NCBI GenBank assembly: GCA_031285575.1
Contig: JAITVX010000073.1
Coordinates: forward strand, 1-5,474
DNA from: Bacteroidales bacterium
GTDB taxonomy: Bacteria; Bacteroidota; Bacteroidia; Bacteroidales; VadinHA17
DNA: 5,474 nt
Reading direction: 5' to 3'
Each line of letters opens with the position of its first letter. Positions within the stretch are counted from its first letter, which is position 1. Positions 1-5,459 of this stretch are shown in pieces. Both the position numbers and the translations under genes were made by a program. A model generated the notes under the pieces. It was not told the DNA's origin. It did not search any database and was given only the letters and a program-made list of their open reading frames with translations.

Positions 1-2
1 CA

Positions 3-2000
3 AAGGGAGCGCCCGACAGGATAAGCCTGTTCGGAGAACTCGGCGGTATAAAAAACATAAAGCCCAAACGACAGATAGAGCTGATGCCATACGCACTGGG
101 GAAGATAGAAAGATATGAAAAGGACGGTAGCGACCCTTTCAAAACCGGAAAGTCGTCGTCGCTGTCGGGAGGTCTCGACGGCAAGATTGGCCTCACAAAC
201 AACTTCATGCTCGACTTTACCGTAAATCCCGATTTCGGGCAGGTTGAAGCTGACCCCTCGCAGGTAAACCTTACCGACTTCGAGACATACTACTCGGAAA
301 AGCGCCCTTTCTTTGTTGAAGGACGCAACATATTCCAGTTCTACCCGAGCCAGACTATTACTATACACAACATGGGCTCCGACGTGCTGTTCTACCCGCG
401 GCGCATAGGCAGATCGCCGCAATACGATCCCGACCTTGAAGACAACGAGTACATAGACATGCCCGATGCAGCCAGGATAATAGGAGCCATGAAGGTGTCG
501 GGGAAAACAAGAAAGGGGCTGTCGGTAGGAATACTCGAAAGCGTTACGTCGAAAGAGGTTGCCACAATTGACCACGCCGGCGAAAGGCGGAAAGTAACAG
601 TTGAACCGCTTACGAACTATTTTGTGGGAAGGGTGCAGCAGGATTTCAACAAGGGCGAATCGACGCTTGGGGGCATTGTTACGGCTGTAAACAGAGATAT
701 TGATTCCGACGGCGTCAGTTTCCTGCATAAAAGTGCATATACTGCCGGGCTCGACTTCAAGCATTCATGGCACCAGAGGGAATGGTACGTGGCCGGAAAC
801 GCCGAAATGAGCAGCGTGGCAGGCGGAAACGAAGCCATGATTTCAACCCAGAGGTCGTCGGCAAGATATTTCCACCGTCCCGACGCCAGAAGCTTCTCGG
901 TCGATTCGTCGGCCACACAGCTTACCGGATATGGCAGCACAGTAAAGTTCGGAAGAACAACCCGGAAGGTACTGCAATTTGAGACGAGCCTTACGGCCAG
1001 GTCGCCAAAACTGGAGTTTAACGACATAGGCTACATGCGCTCGAGCGACGTTATACACCAGGCTGTTTGGGCTGCGCTTAACTTCAACAATCCGTTTGCA
1101 ATATTCAACAACATGTACATAAACACCAACCACTGGATGTACTGGAACTTTGACGGCGACTTCCTGTCGTCGAACATAAACGTAAACTACCACATGCAGT
1201 TCAAGAACATGTGGCGGCTCGACGGCGACATAAACCGCACAAGCCAGAGAACAGAACCCGGAATGCTGCGCGGAGGCCCCAAAATGACACTCCCCGGAAC
1301 ACAGAGCGCATGGACGGGCATCGAATCCGACTACACTAAAAAACTCGGCTTCGGCATCGGAGTATGGTTCCAGACAGGTGACGCCGGATACGGAAAGGCA
1401 AGCGAATATTCGATATACGCCGACTACCGCCCCCTGAACTCGCTCCACCTCTCGGCAGGCGCAACATACAACAAAACACGGCAGGCAATGCAATACATCG
1501 ACGAAGGAACCACCAACGGCACCCCCGTATATCTTTTTGGCGAAATAAACCAGCAACTCGTAAACCTCAACTTCCGCATAAACTACGCAATAAACCCCGA
1601 ACTTAGCATACAATACTACGCCCAGCCCTACATCTCGGCCGGCACATACGCCAACCTTAAAAACATAACCGACCCGATGGCCGGCAGGTTTGCCGACAGG
1701 TTTCACATTCTCGACGGCAGCGAGATAGCCTACAATGCCGAAGACGATGAATACAGCATTTACGGCAAAGGCGGCTTTTCGGTGTCGAACCCCGATTTCA
1801 ACTTCAGGCAGGTGCGCTCGAATCTTGTTGCCCGGTGGGAATACCGTCCCGGCTCAACGCTCTACTTCGTATGGTCGCAGGGCAAGACAAGCGAAGCCGA
1901 CAGAGGCGACTTTGCTTATGGAAACGACCTTAAAGAGCTGTACCGAGTAACTCCGCACAATGTTTTCCTCGTGAAGCTTTCATACTGGTTTGCAGTGTAG
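3..2000 (+). CDS. DUF5916 outer-membrane protein, 5'-truncated by window edge
   Basis: The frame is open from the first complete codon at base 3, so the ATG at 84 is internal and the N-terminus lies left of the window; 665 residues are visible. The family signature is clear: NPDFGQVEAD (about residues 75-84) followed by a QVNLT segment and EKRPFFVEG (about 99-107), typical of DUF5916 proteins of Bacteroidota. In that family this part follows a secretion signal and a CBM9-like beta-sandwich, both of which would be upstream here. The rest alternates short aromatic/hydrophobic and polar stretches, as in beta-barrel strands, and the protein ends in an aromatic strand (VFLVKLSYWFAV) that fits an outer-membrane barrel C-terminus. 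No catalytic residues are recognised and the biochemical role of the family is not settled; export and outer-membrane location are inferred. The gene is richer in G+C than prmC-recX further right. Confidence 0.88.
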   Translation, partial: KGAPDRISLFGELGGIKNIKPKRQIELMPYALGKIERYEKDGSDPFKTGKSSSLSGGLDGKIGLTNNFMLDFTVNPDFGQVEADPSQVNLTDFETYYSEKRPFFVEGRNIFQFYPSQTITIHNMGSDVLFYPRRIGRSPQYDPDLEDNEYIDMPDAARIIGAMKVSGKTRKGLSVGILESVTSKEVATIDHAGERRKVTVEPLTNYFVGRVQQDFNKGESTLGGIVTAVNRDIDSDGVSFLHKSAYTAGLDFKHSWHQREWYVAGNAEMSSVAGGNEAMISTQRSSARYFHRPDARSFSVDSSATQLTGYGSTVKFGRTTRKVLQFETSLTARSPKLEFNDIGYMRSSDVIHQAVWAALNFNNPFAIFNNMYINTNHWMYWNFDGDFLSSNINVNYHMQFKNMWRLDGDINRTSQRTEPGMLRGGPKMTLPGTQSAWTGIESDYTKKLGFGIGVWFQTGDAGYGKASEYSIYADYRPLNSLHLSAGATYNKTRQAMQYIDEGTTNGTPVYLFGEINQQLVNLNFRINYAINPELSIQYYAQPYISAGTYANLKNITDPMAGRFADRFHILDGSEIAYNAEDDEYSIYGKGGFSVSNPDFNFRQVRSNLVARWEYRPGSTLYFVWSQGKTSEADRGDFAYGNDLKELYRVTPHNVFLVKLSYWFAV

Positions 2001-2005
2001 GCTGT

Positions 2006-2019
2006 GTTCTGTTCAGAAC
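2006..2019 (+). terminator. Small hairpin just after the DUF5916 gene, weak terminator candidate
   Basis: GTTCTG and CAGAAC form an inverted repeat separated by two bases, starting 6 bp after the stop codon; with a realistic loop the stem is 5 bp. No clear T-run follows (the next bases are TCTTACTTATG), so this is only a weak candidate for ending the transcript. Confidence 0.25.
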
Positions 2020-2088
2020 TCTTACTTATGCAGGTGAAACTGTAACCGGTCAGGGCAAACGCATGAAATTTTATGTGTCAGGTTTGTT

Positions 2089-2098
2089 GCCGGCCGGC
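2089..2098. repeat. 10-bp perfect palindrome GCCGGCCGGC
   Basis: A self-complementary G+C-only 10-mer inside the inverted-repeat-bracketed element. It could be a protein site or part of a hairpin; its function is unknown. Confidence 0.4.
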
Positions 2099-2115
2099 TG
2101 TTATTCGGGCAGGCC

Positions 2116-2127
2116 GCAATGCATTGC
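2116..2127. repeat. 12-bp perfect palindrome GCAATGCATTGC
   Basis: A self-complementary 12-mer directly followed by GCAGCACTGC (2126-2135, overlapping by two bases), itself an inverted repeat. The latter resembles the CTGCAGCGCTGC and CTGCACCACTGC linkers of the tandem array 60 bp downstream, so it may be a diverged relative of the array linker. Confidence 0.4.
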
Positions 2128-2148
2128 AGCACTGCTTTAATTTAAAAG

Positions 2149-2170
2149 ATTAATAAAAAAAAATAAATAC
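2149..2170 (-). terminator. A/T tract, possible minus-strand U-run
   Basis: The plus strand reads ATTAATAAAAAAAAATAAAT, giving a long U-run in a minus-strand transcript that has just crossed the hairpin-forming array. It could end read-through from ribD, but lies more than 300 bp after that stop codon and the immediately preceding stem (CCG...CGG) is weak. Confidence 0.2.
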
Positions 2171-2182
2171 TTCCGAACAGGC

Positions 2183-2412
2183 GGTTGCGTCAACCGACGC
2201 AAGTCTCCTGCACCACTGCGTGAAGGTTGCGTCAACCGACGCAAGTCTCCTGCACCACTGCGTGAAGGTTGCGTCAACCGACGCAAGTCTCCTGCACCAC
2301 TGCGCGAAGGTTGCGTCAACTGACGCAAGTCTCCTGCAGCGCTGCGCGAAGGTTGCGTCAACCGACGCAAGTCTCCTGCAGCGCTGCATGAAGGTTGCGT
2401 CAATTGATGCAA
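2183..2412. repeat. 42-bp tandem array: five units plus a sixth core
   Basis: Units start at 2183, 2225, 2267, 2309 and 2351; a sixth copy (2393-2412) has only the first 20 bases. Each unit is a 20-bp core (GGTTGCGTCAACCGACGCAA) plus a 22-bp linker (GTCTCCTGC, then CACCAC or AGCGC versions, ending near GTGAA). Units 1 and 2 are identical; unit 3 differs from them at one base; units 4 and 5 carry a changed linker containing the palindrome GCAGCGCTGC. The core holds a 7-bp stem, TTGCGTC-AACC-GACGCAA, and an overlapping, mutually exclusive 5-bp stem, GGTTG-CGT-CAACC. The array begins and ends with a core. Because 42 is a multiple of three and the units lack stops in several frames, long repetitive reading frames appear on both strands; these are not treated as genes. 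It sits wholly inside the 2054-2445 inverted repeat. Function unknown: protein-binding array, structured RNA or passive minisatellite are all open. Confidence 0.93.
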
Positions 2413-2421
2413 AAACACCGT

Positions 2422-2459
2422 AAAAGCCAGTTTCATGCGTTTGCCATGGTAGAACCGGC
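2422..2459 (-). terminator. Candidate terminator of ribD
   Basis: Read on the minus strand, GCCGGTT (complement of 2453-2459) can pair with AACTGGC (complement of 2426-2432) in a 7-bp stem with one G-U pair and a loop of about 20 bases, followed by TTTT. It begins 24 bp after the ribD stop codon. The loop is large and the T-run short, so support is weak. The stem overlaps the right arm of the long inverted repeat. Confidence 0.3.
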
Positions 2460-2482
2460 ACATTGCGCTTTGTGAAACACTG

Positions 2483-3547
2483 TTACTGCCGATTTGTACT
2501 ATTGACACATATGTCGAGACGGCTTCCGCTGAGCCTGACGGTTTCTTCAAGTCGGGCCGACGGTGGCAGTTCGGGAGCCTTAACACCCGCACCAAACGGC
2601 GTTTTGCCGGTAAACACACGGGCTTCGTCCCACAGTCCGGTTGTGATAAAATGATTGATGGTTTCGGCGCCTCCTTCAACAAAAACAGACTGGATGCCCT
2701 GCCGATGCAGGTATTCCAGAACCTGTGCAGCTGCCGGCAGCGAGCCGTCGATACCGACAATATGCCCGCCATGCTTGCTGTCTGTTGCCGGTGTAAACAT
2801 AATCCATACTCCCTCCTGCCTGAAAACAGACAGCCCCATGTCAACCTGCCCCGAGCGGCTTAAAACAATCCTCACCGGCTGGTTTCCTGTCCATTCCCTC
2901 ACATCCAGCCGCGGGTTGTCGGCTCTTGCCGTACCTGCCCCAACGAGTATTGCCTGTTCTTCTGCCCTCCATTTATGAACAAGGTTCTTTTCAACGGCGC
3001 CGGTTATCCACGTTGGGGCGGGCGGGCGGGTGCGTTCCCTTGCTTTGTCAATAAAGCCATCGGAACTTTGCGCCCATTTCAATACCGTATATGGGCGGCA
3101 CTTTTCTGTTGATGTAAAAAACCTGCGATTCAAATGCCGGCACTCTTTCTCCATAACGCCGGTTATTGTTTCGCATCCGGCGCTTCTCAACTTTTCGATG
3201 CCTTTGCCCGATACGTTGCCGCTTGTGTCGGTTGTGCCAATAACAACCCTGCGGATGCCCGACGATATGATAAGTTCGGCGCACGGAGGAGTTCTGCCAA
3301 AATGCGAACACGGCTCAAGGTTTACATAGAGCGTTGACTGCCCGAGCAGTGTTTTATCCTTAACCGAATTAATGGCATTGACCTCCGCATGAGGGCTACC
3401 TGCACGCAGGTGAAAGCCTTCGCCTGTTATTCTCCCTTCCACCACAATAACCGAGCCTACCATGGGATTGGGATACGTAAGCCCTTTGGCCCCCGATGCA
3501 AGCTCAAGGCATCTTTGCATGTATTTTATATGGCTATGTTCTGTCAA
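2483..3547 (-). CDS. ribD: Bifunctional riboflavin biosynthesis deaminase/reductase RibD
   Basis: RibD carries out two successive cytosolic steps of riboflavin synthesis: deamination of the diaminopyrimidine ribosyl-phosphate intermediate, then NADPH-dependent reduction of the ribose side chain. The N-terminal zinc deaminase domain shows NPMVG, then HAE and the PCSHFGRTPPC box; counted from the TTG at 3547 the zinc ligands are H53, C80 and C89, close to the positions in characterised RibD proteins. The C-terminal reductase domain shows LKWAQSSDGFI, the VGAGTARADNPRL nucleotide-binding segment and VEGGAETINHF near the end. At 354 residues it is of normal length. The frame continues up to an ATG at 3586, but a perfect Bacteroidetes -7 box lies inside that extension, and family proteins begin about eight residues before the KYMQRC-like segment; TTG 3547 (TEHSHIKYM...) therefore fits best, with ATG 3520 as the alternative. 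It is convergent with the DUF5916 gene and divergent from prmC. No FMN riboswitch is visible. Confidence 0.93.
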   Translation of the reverse strand: MTEHSHIKYMQRCLELASGAKGLTYPNPMVGSVIVVEGRITGEGFHLRAGSPHAEVNAINSVKDKTLLGQSTLYVNLEPCSHFGRTPPCAELIISSGIRRVVIGTTDTSGNVSGKGIEKLRSAGCETITGVMEKECRHLNRRFFTSTEKCRPYTVLKWAQSSDGFIDKARERTRPPAPTWITGAVEKNLVHKWRAEEQAILVGAGTARADNPRLDVREWTGNQPVRIVLSRSGQVDMGLSVFRQEGVWIMFTPATDSKHGGHIVGIDGSLPAAAQVLEYLHRQGIQSVFVEGGAETINHFITTGLWDEARVFTGKTPFGAGVKAPELPPSARLEETVRLSGSRLDICVNSTNRQ

Positions 3548-3552
3548 AGCAC

Positions 3553-3560
3553 TACTTTTG
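3553..3560 (+). promoter_or_regulatory. Candidate -7 box for prmC-recX (TACTTTTG)
   Basis: A perfect match to the Bacteroidetes TAnnTTTG box, giving a predicted transcript start near 3566. No good -33 TTTG is found 19-23 bp upstream. If real, it favours the ATG at 3607 for prmC or a nearly leaderless message from GTG 3565. Confidence 0.35.
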
Positions 3561-3564
3561 GCAT

Positions 3565-4446
3565 GTGAATGCAAAGATATATACATTAAACGATATACGG
3601 CAACACATGTCCGTCGAATTGGGCGGCATGTATGCCAGGCGTGAACTGCGTGCCATGTTTTTCATAATAATAAAGGCAACGCTCCCCGGTTACAGGTTAT
3701 ATATGCTGTATGACATGAATACCTCCGTGCCAGAACCTGCCGTGTCTGCCATACTTGAAATAGTCGGCGAGCTGAAACGAGGCAGACCGGTGCAGTATAT
3801 TATTGGCGAAACGGAGTTTTACAACTGCCGCATAACGCTTTCGCCGGCCACGCTTATACCAAGGCCGGAGACTGAAGAACTTGCAAATATTATTGTCAGG
3901 GAAAACACAGGATATAACGGTCAAATCGTTGACGTCGGCACTGGTTCCGGATGTATTGCCATTGCCATGGCAAAAAACCTGCCGGGAGCATCTGTTTTCG
4001 GGACAGACTTTTCTGCCGGGGCTATCGACGTTGCAAAATATAACGCTGAGATCAATAACGTTGAAGTTGAATTTATACACGAAGATATCTTTATACCATC
4101 GGCTATTCTTTCATTACGCCCCGGTATCATTATAAGTAACCCGCCATACATACGTGATTCAGAAAAAGCATCCATGCACCGCAACGTGCTCGATTACGAA
4201 CCGGCATCGGCGCTGTTTGTAAACGACTCGGCCCCGCTTGTATTTTACGATGCAATTCTTGAAATTGCAGCCGCCATACAGCAACCGGAAGGGAAAATAT
4301 ATTTTGAGATAAATGAAGCCATGGGAAATGAAATGGAGAGCCTGTTAAGGAAATACGACTATGCCGGCATCAGGCTTATTAAAGATATTAACGGGAAAGA
4401 CAGGTTTGTAAAAGGAACAAAAAATGGAAGAAAAACCTCATCTTAA
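3565..4446 (+). CDS. prmC: Peptide chain release factor glutamine methyltransferase PrmC (HemK)
   Basis: PrmC transfers a methyl group from S-adenosylmethionine to the glutamine of the GGQ motif of release factors RF1 and RF2, in the cytosol. The sequence has a helical N-terminal domain, then QYIIGETEF and LIPRPETEEL, the SAM-binding motif VDVGTGSGCIAIA and the catalytic NPPYI motif (codons from 4138), which binds the target glutamine. With GTG 3565 the protein has 293 residues and keeps the first helix (TLNDIRQHM...), with PRPET near residue 99, similar to Bacteroidales relatives. ATG 3607 (279 residues) is the alternative, and the frame also runs back to an ATG at 3496 deep inside ribD, which is rejected. 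The region around YARRELRAMFFIII is diverged from the usual family sequence but in the expected place. The gene end overlaps recX by 23 bp, indicating co-transcription. Confidence 0.92.
   Translation: MNAKIYTLNDIRQHMSVELGGMYARRELRAMFFIIIKATLPGYRLYMLYDMNTSVPEPAVSAILEIVGELKRGRPVQYIIGETEFYNCRITLSPATLIPRPETEELANIIVRENTGYNGQIVDVGTGSGCIAIAMAKNLPGASVFGTDFSAGAIDVAKYNAEINNVEVEFIHEDIFIPSAILSLRPGIIISNPPYIRDSEKASMHRNVLDYEPASALFVNDSAPLVFYDAILEIAAAIQQPEGKIYFEINEAMGNEMESLLRKYDYAGIRLIKDINGKDRFVKGTKNGRKTSS
3572..3603 (-). promoter_or_regulatory. Promoter of ribD (-7 TATCTTTG, -33 TTG)
   Basis: On the minus strand, TTG (complement of 3601-3603, preceded by G) is followed after 21 bp by TATCTTTG (complement of 3572-3579), a perfect Bacteroidetes -7 box. 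The predicted transcript start is near 3566, leaving a leader of about 19 bases before the TTG start of ribD at 3547. The -33 part lies inside the prmC reading frame. Confidence 0.5.
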
Positions 4447-4906
4447 AACTGCGCTGACAAAAGCCATGCAGATATGTTCGCGGCAGGAATATTGCATAAG
4501 TGATATTGAAAAAAAACTTGAACAGTGGGAAGTATCAAAACCCGATATGTATGAGATAACTGATATACTGCAGAAAGAAAACTTTATTAATGAAGAACGC
4601 TACGCCACAGCCTTTGCAAAGGACAAGTTCAATTACAACAAATGGGGAAAAATCAAGATTGCCTCGCACATGAAAATAAAGAAAATCCCCATGACAATAA
4701 TAGACATGGCCCTCGACTCAATTGACAGCAGCCGTTATATAACAACCCTTGAAACAATTATTAAAACACACCGGAAATCGGTAAAGGCAAAGAACAGCTA
4801 CGAACTGAAAGCAAAGCTGATGCGGTTCGGACTGTCGCGCGGATTTGAAAGCTCCCTGCTGTACGAACTTCTCGGCAACATTGACGATGATGGCATGTTG
4901 CCGTAG
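4424..4906 (+). CDS. recX: Regulatory protein RecX
   Basis: A 160-residue, all-helical, charged protein of the RecX family, which binds RecA filaments and modulates recombination and the SOS response. Family features seen are the opening ALTKAMQICSRQEYCISDIEKKL (start of the first three-helix repeat), ILQKENFINEERYATAFAKDKF (the most conserved part, about residues 48-69), WGKIKIASHMKIKKI, and a C-terminal repeat with KAKLMRFGLSRGFESSLLYELL. Length is typical. The ATG at 4424 lies within the last codons of prmC (23-bp overlap), so translation is probably coupled; no separate promoter is evident. In many Bacteroidales, as I recall, prmC-recX is followed by pyrE. Here recX is instead followed by the remains of a transposase and an MNT gene, so the usual gene order seems broken at this point. 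Confidence 0.88.
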   Translation: MEEKPHLKTALTKAMQICSRQEYCISDIEKKLEQWEVSKPDMYEITDILQKENFINEERYATAFAKDKFNYNKWGKIKIASHMKIKKIPMTIIDMALDSIDSSRYITTLETIIKTHRKSVKAKNSYELKAKLMRFGLSRGFESSLLYELLGNIDDDGMLP

Positions 4907-4958
4907 AGATATGGCACATTTAAAATTAAATGAATATCCGTTATTAGACCTGATTTTT

Positions 4959-4966
4959 TATTTTTG
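4959..4966 (+). promoter_or_regulatory. -7 box upstream of the transposase remnant (TATTTTTG)
   Basis: A perfect TAnnTTTG match 21 bp before the ATG at 4988, with a predicted start near 4972. The -33 region is unclear. It probably belonged to the insertion sequence and could still transcribe the fused remnant. Confidence 0.4.
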
Positions 4967-4987
4967 TATGTATTTAAACATTATGTT

Positions 4988-5110
4988 ATGAACTTATTCA
5001 ATTTTGCATCACAATGTCCTGACGAAGCAAGTTGCGTTTCCAAGTTTAAAGAATTCCGTGATAAACATGGTATTGTTTGGTTCGCAGACTCGCGGCGACA
5101 ACCATCCTGA
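4988..5110 (+). pseudogene. N-terminal fragment of an IS1595-type transposase
   Basis: The ATG at 4988 opens a 40-codon frame, too short to stand out by length. Its first 30 residues (MNLFNFASQCPDEASC, then SKFKEFRDKHGIV) match the characteristic start of IS1595-family transposases as I know them: a hydrophobic opening, a PDE-x-x-C segment, then a K-x-R-x-x-x-G stretch that normally leads into the CPxCG zinc ribbon. Here the match stops exactly where the first zinc-ribbon cysteine is expected (a TGG codon at 5078), and the DNA continues as the core of a nucleotidyltransferase gene in another frame. The zinc ribbon and the DDE catalytic domain are missing, so it is inactive. The last ten codons before the TGA are the wrong frame of the neighbouring gene. 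No terminal inverted repeat of the insertion sequence is identified. Confidence 0.65.
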
Positions 5111-5270
5111 TTCGGATTGGGACCTGCTGCTTGTGCTTGATAAACCTGAAAAGGAAAAGTCGGACGAAGACAAGGCGTATGAATTTGTGCTGATGGGATG
5201 GAAATACGGAACTTATTTGAGCATCAAACTATATACTGGAAACGACTGGGCGAAAAGAAAACAAGAATGA
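5004..5270 (+). pseudogene. MNT-type nucleotidyltransferase (MntA-like antitoxin), truncated remnant
   Basis: The frame encodes the active-site core of a minimal nucleotidyltransferase of the polymerase-beta superfamily: LFGSQTRGDNHPDSDWDLLLVLD, with the exact GSX10DXD spacing seen in MntA-type proteins that inactivate a HEPN toxin by adding nucleotides. An amphipathic stretch and a strand (YLSIKLYTGNDW) follow. Homology begins only near the ATG at 5067; the upstream part to the TTG at 5004 is the transposase fragment read in another frame, so the usual N-terminal helix of about 20-25 residues is gone. The C-terminus stops about 20-25 residues early, directly against a HEPN-like fragment. Translation from 5004 would give 88 residues and from 5067 only 67, against about 100 for intact relatives. 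The catalytic motif is intact, so an active short protein cannot be excluded, but loss at both ends makes a relic more likely. Confidence 0.7.
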
Positions 5271-5334
5271 TTTGGTCAGATTAAGATTTCAAAAAGCGAA
5301 AGAAACATTTGCGGAAATTGAAAATCTTATATAG
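5263..5334 (+). pseudogene. HEPN-domain toxin gene, N-terminal remnant
   Basis: In the frame starting at 5263 the DNA reads NDLVRLRFQKAKETFAEIENLI and then a TAG at 5332. This matches the first helix of HEPN proteins that accompany MNT genes (a DLV-x-x-R-x-x-x-A-K-E-T pattern). There is no start codon in frame immediately upstream, the segment overlaps the end of the MNT frame, and the RX4-6H RNase motif of HEPN toxins is absent. A further stretch in another frame (5340-5387: SIEPTKKFIDETLMTC, then stop) could be the C-terminal tail of the same gene after an internal deletion, but that is a guess. Confidence 0.5.
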
Positions 5335-5424
5335 CTTTATCAATTGAGCCTACGAAAAAATTTATAGATGAAACCCTCATGACGTGCTAAGACGCCAAAG
5401 AGGATGTAAATGTGAGATCGTCGC

Positions 5425-5432
5425 TATCTTTG
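5425..5432 (+). promoter_or_regulatory. -7 box near the right edge (TATCTTTG)
   Basis: A perfect TAnnTTTG box 27 bp before an ATG at 5460, with a predicted start near 5438 and a leader of about 22 bases. No convincing -33 TTTG is present. The spacing fits a promoter for the gene that may begin at the window end. Confidence 0.4.
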
Positions 5433-5459
5433 TGGGCACAATCCACTAACATCGACAGC

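Larger units (their letters stand above)
2054..2445. repeat. Element bracketed by a perfect 15-bp inverted repeat (MITE-like or fold-back)
   Basis: GGCAAACGCATGAAA at 2054-2068 is exactly reverse-complemented at 2431-2445. Similarity continues imperfectly on both sides: CCGGT lies just outside each arm, and TTTTATG / TTTTACG just inside, offset by five bases. The bracketed 392 bp contain no credible gene but do contain two perfect palindromes, an A/T tract and the whole 42-bp tandem array. It fills most of the gap between two convergent genes. A size near 0.4 kb, terminal inverted repeats and lack of coding fit a MITE-like non-autonomous element; a large fold-back structure between convergent genes is the alternative. 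No clean target-site duplication abuts the arms. GTGAAAC occurs at 2034-2040 and 2472-2478, but 13 and 26 bp away from them. The inverted repeat is certain; the interpretation is inference. Confidence 0.6.

Noticed and set aside
617..1027. 136-residue minus-strand frame
   Set aside because: It is antisense to the conserved DUF5916 coding sequence, with no motif or promoter support.
843..1706. 287-residue minus-strand frame
   Set aside because: It lies wholly inside the DUF5916 gene on the opposite strand, has a V/C/Y-rich composition typical of shadow frames and no recognisable motif.
2183..2412. CRISPR array
   Set aside because: The 20-bp cores are regularly spaced and the array begins and ends with a core, but the 22-bp linkers are nearly identical instead of unique, and no cas gene is nearby. 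It is a tandem repeat with a 42-bp unit.
2034..2478. GTGAAAC at 2034-2040 and 2472-2478 as a target-site duplication
   Set aside because: The two copies lie 13 and 26 bp outside the inverted-repeat arms instead of next to them, and the surrounding match (TGTAAC against ACTGTTAC) needs a gap. It is too weak to count.
2137..2844. Repetitive reading frames over the array (235 and 103 residues on the minus strand, 67 residues on the plus strand)
   Set aside because: They exist because the 42-bp unit is divisible by three and lacks stops. The longest one also runs antisense-free but out of frame through the clear ribD gene, and none has a recognisable non-repetitive domain.
3496..3564. Long N-terminal extension of prmC from ATG 3496
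   Set aside because: It lies inside the conserved N-terminal part of ribD on the other strand, and PrmC proteins do not have such an extension. The helix expected at the N-terminus begins only around 3580.
3548..3586. N-terminal extension of ribD from ATG 3586
   Set aside because: It contains the perfect -7 box and the predicted transcript start, and would place the zinc-binding HAE too far from the N-terminus compared with known RibD.
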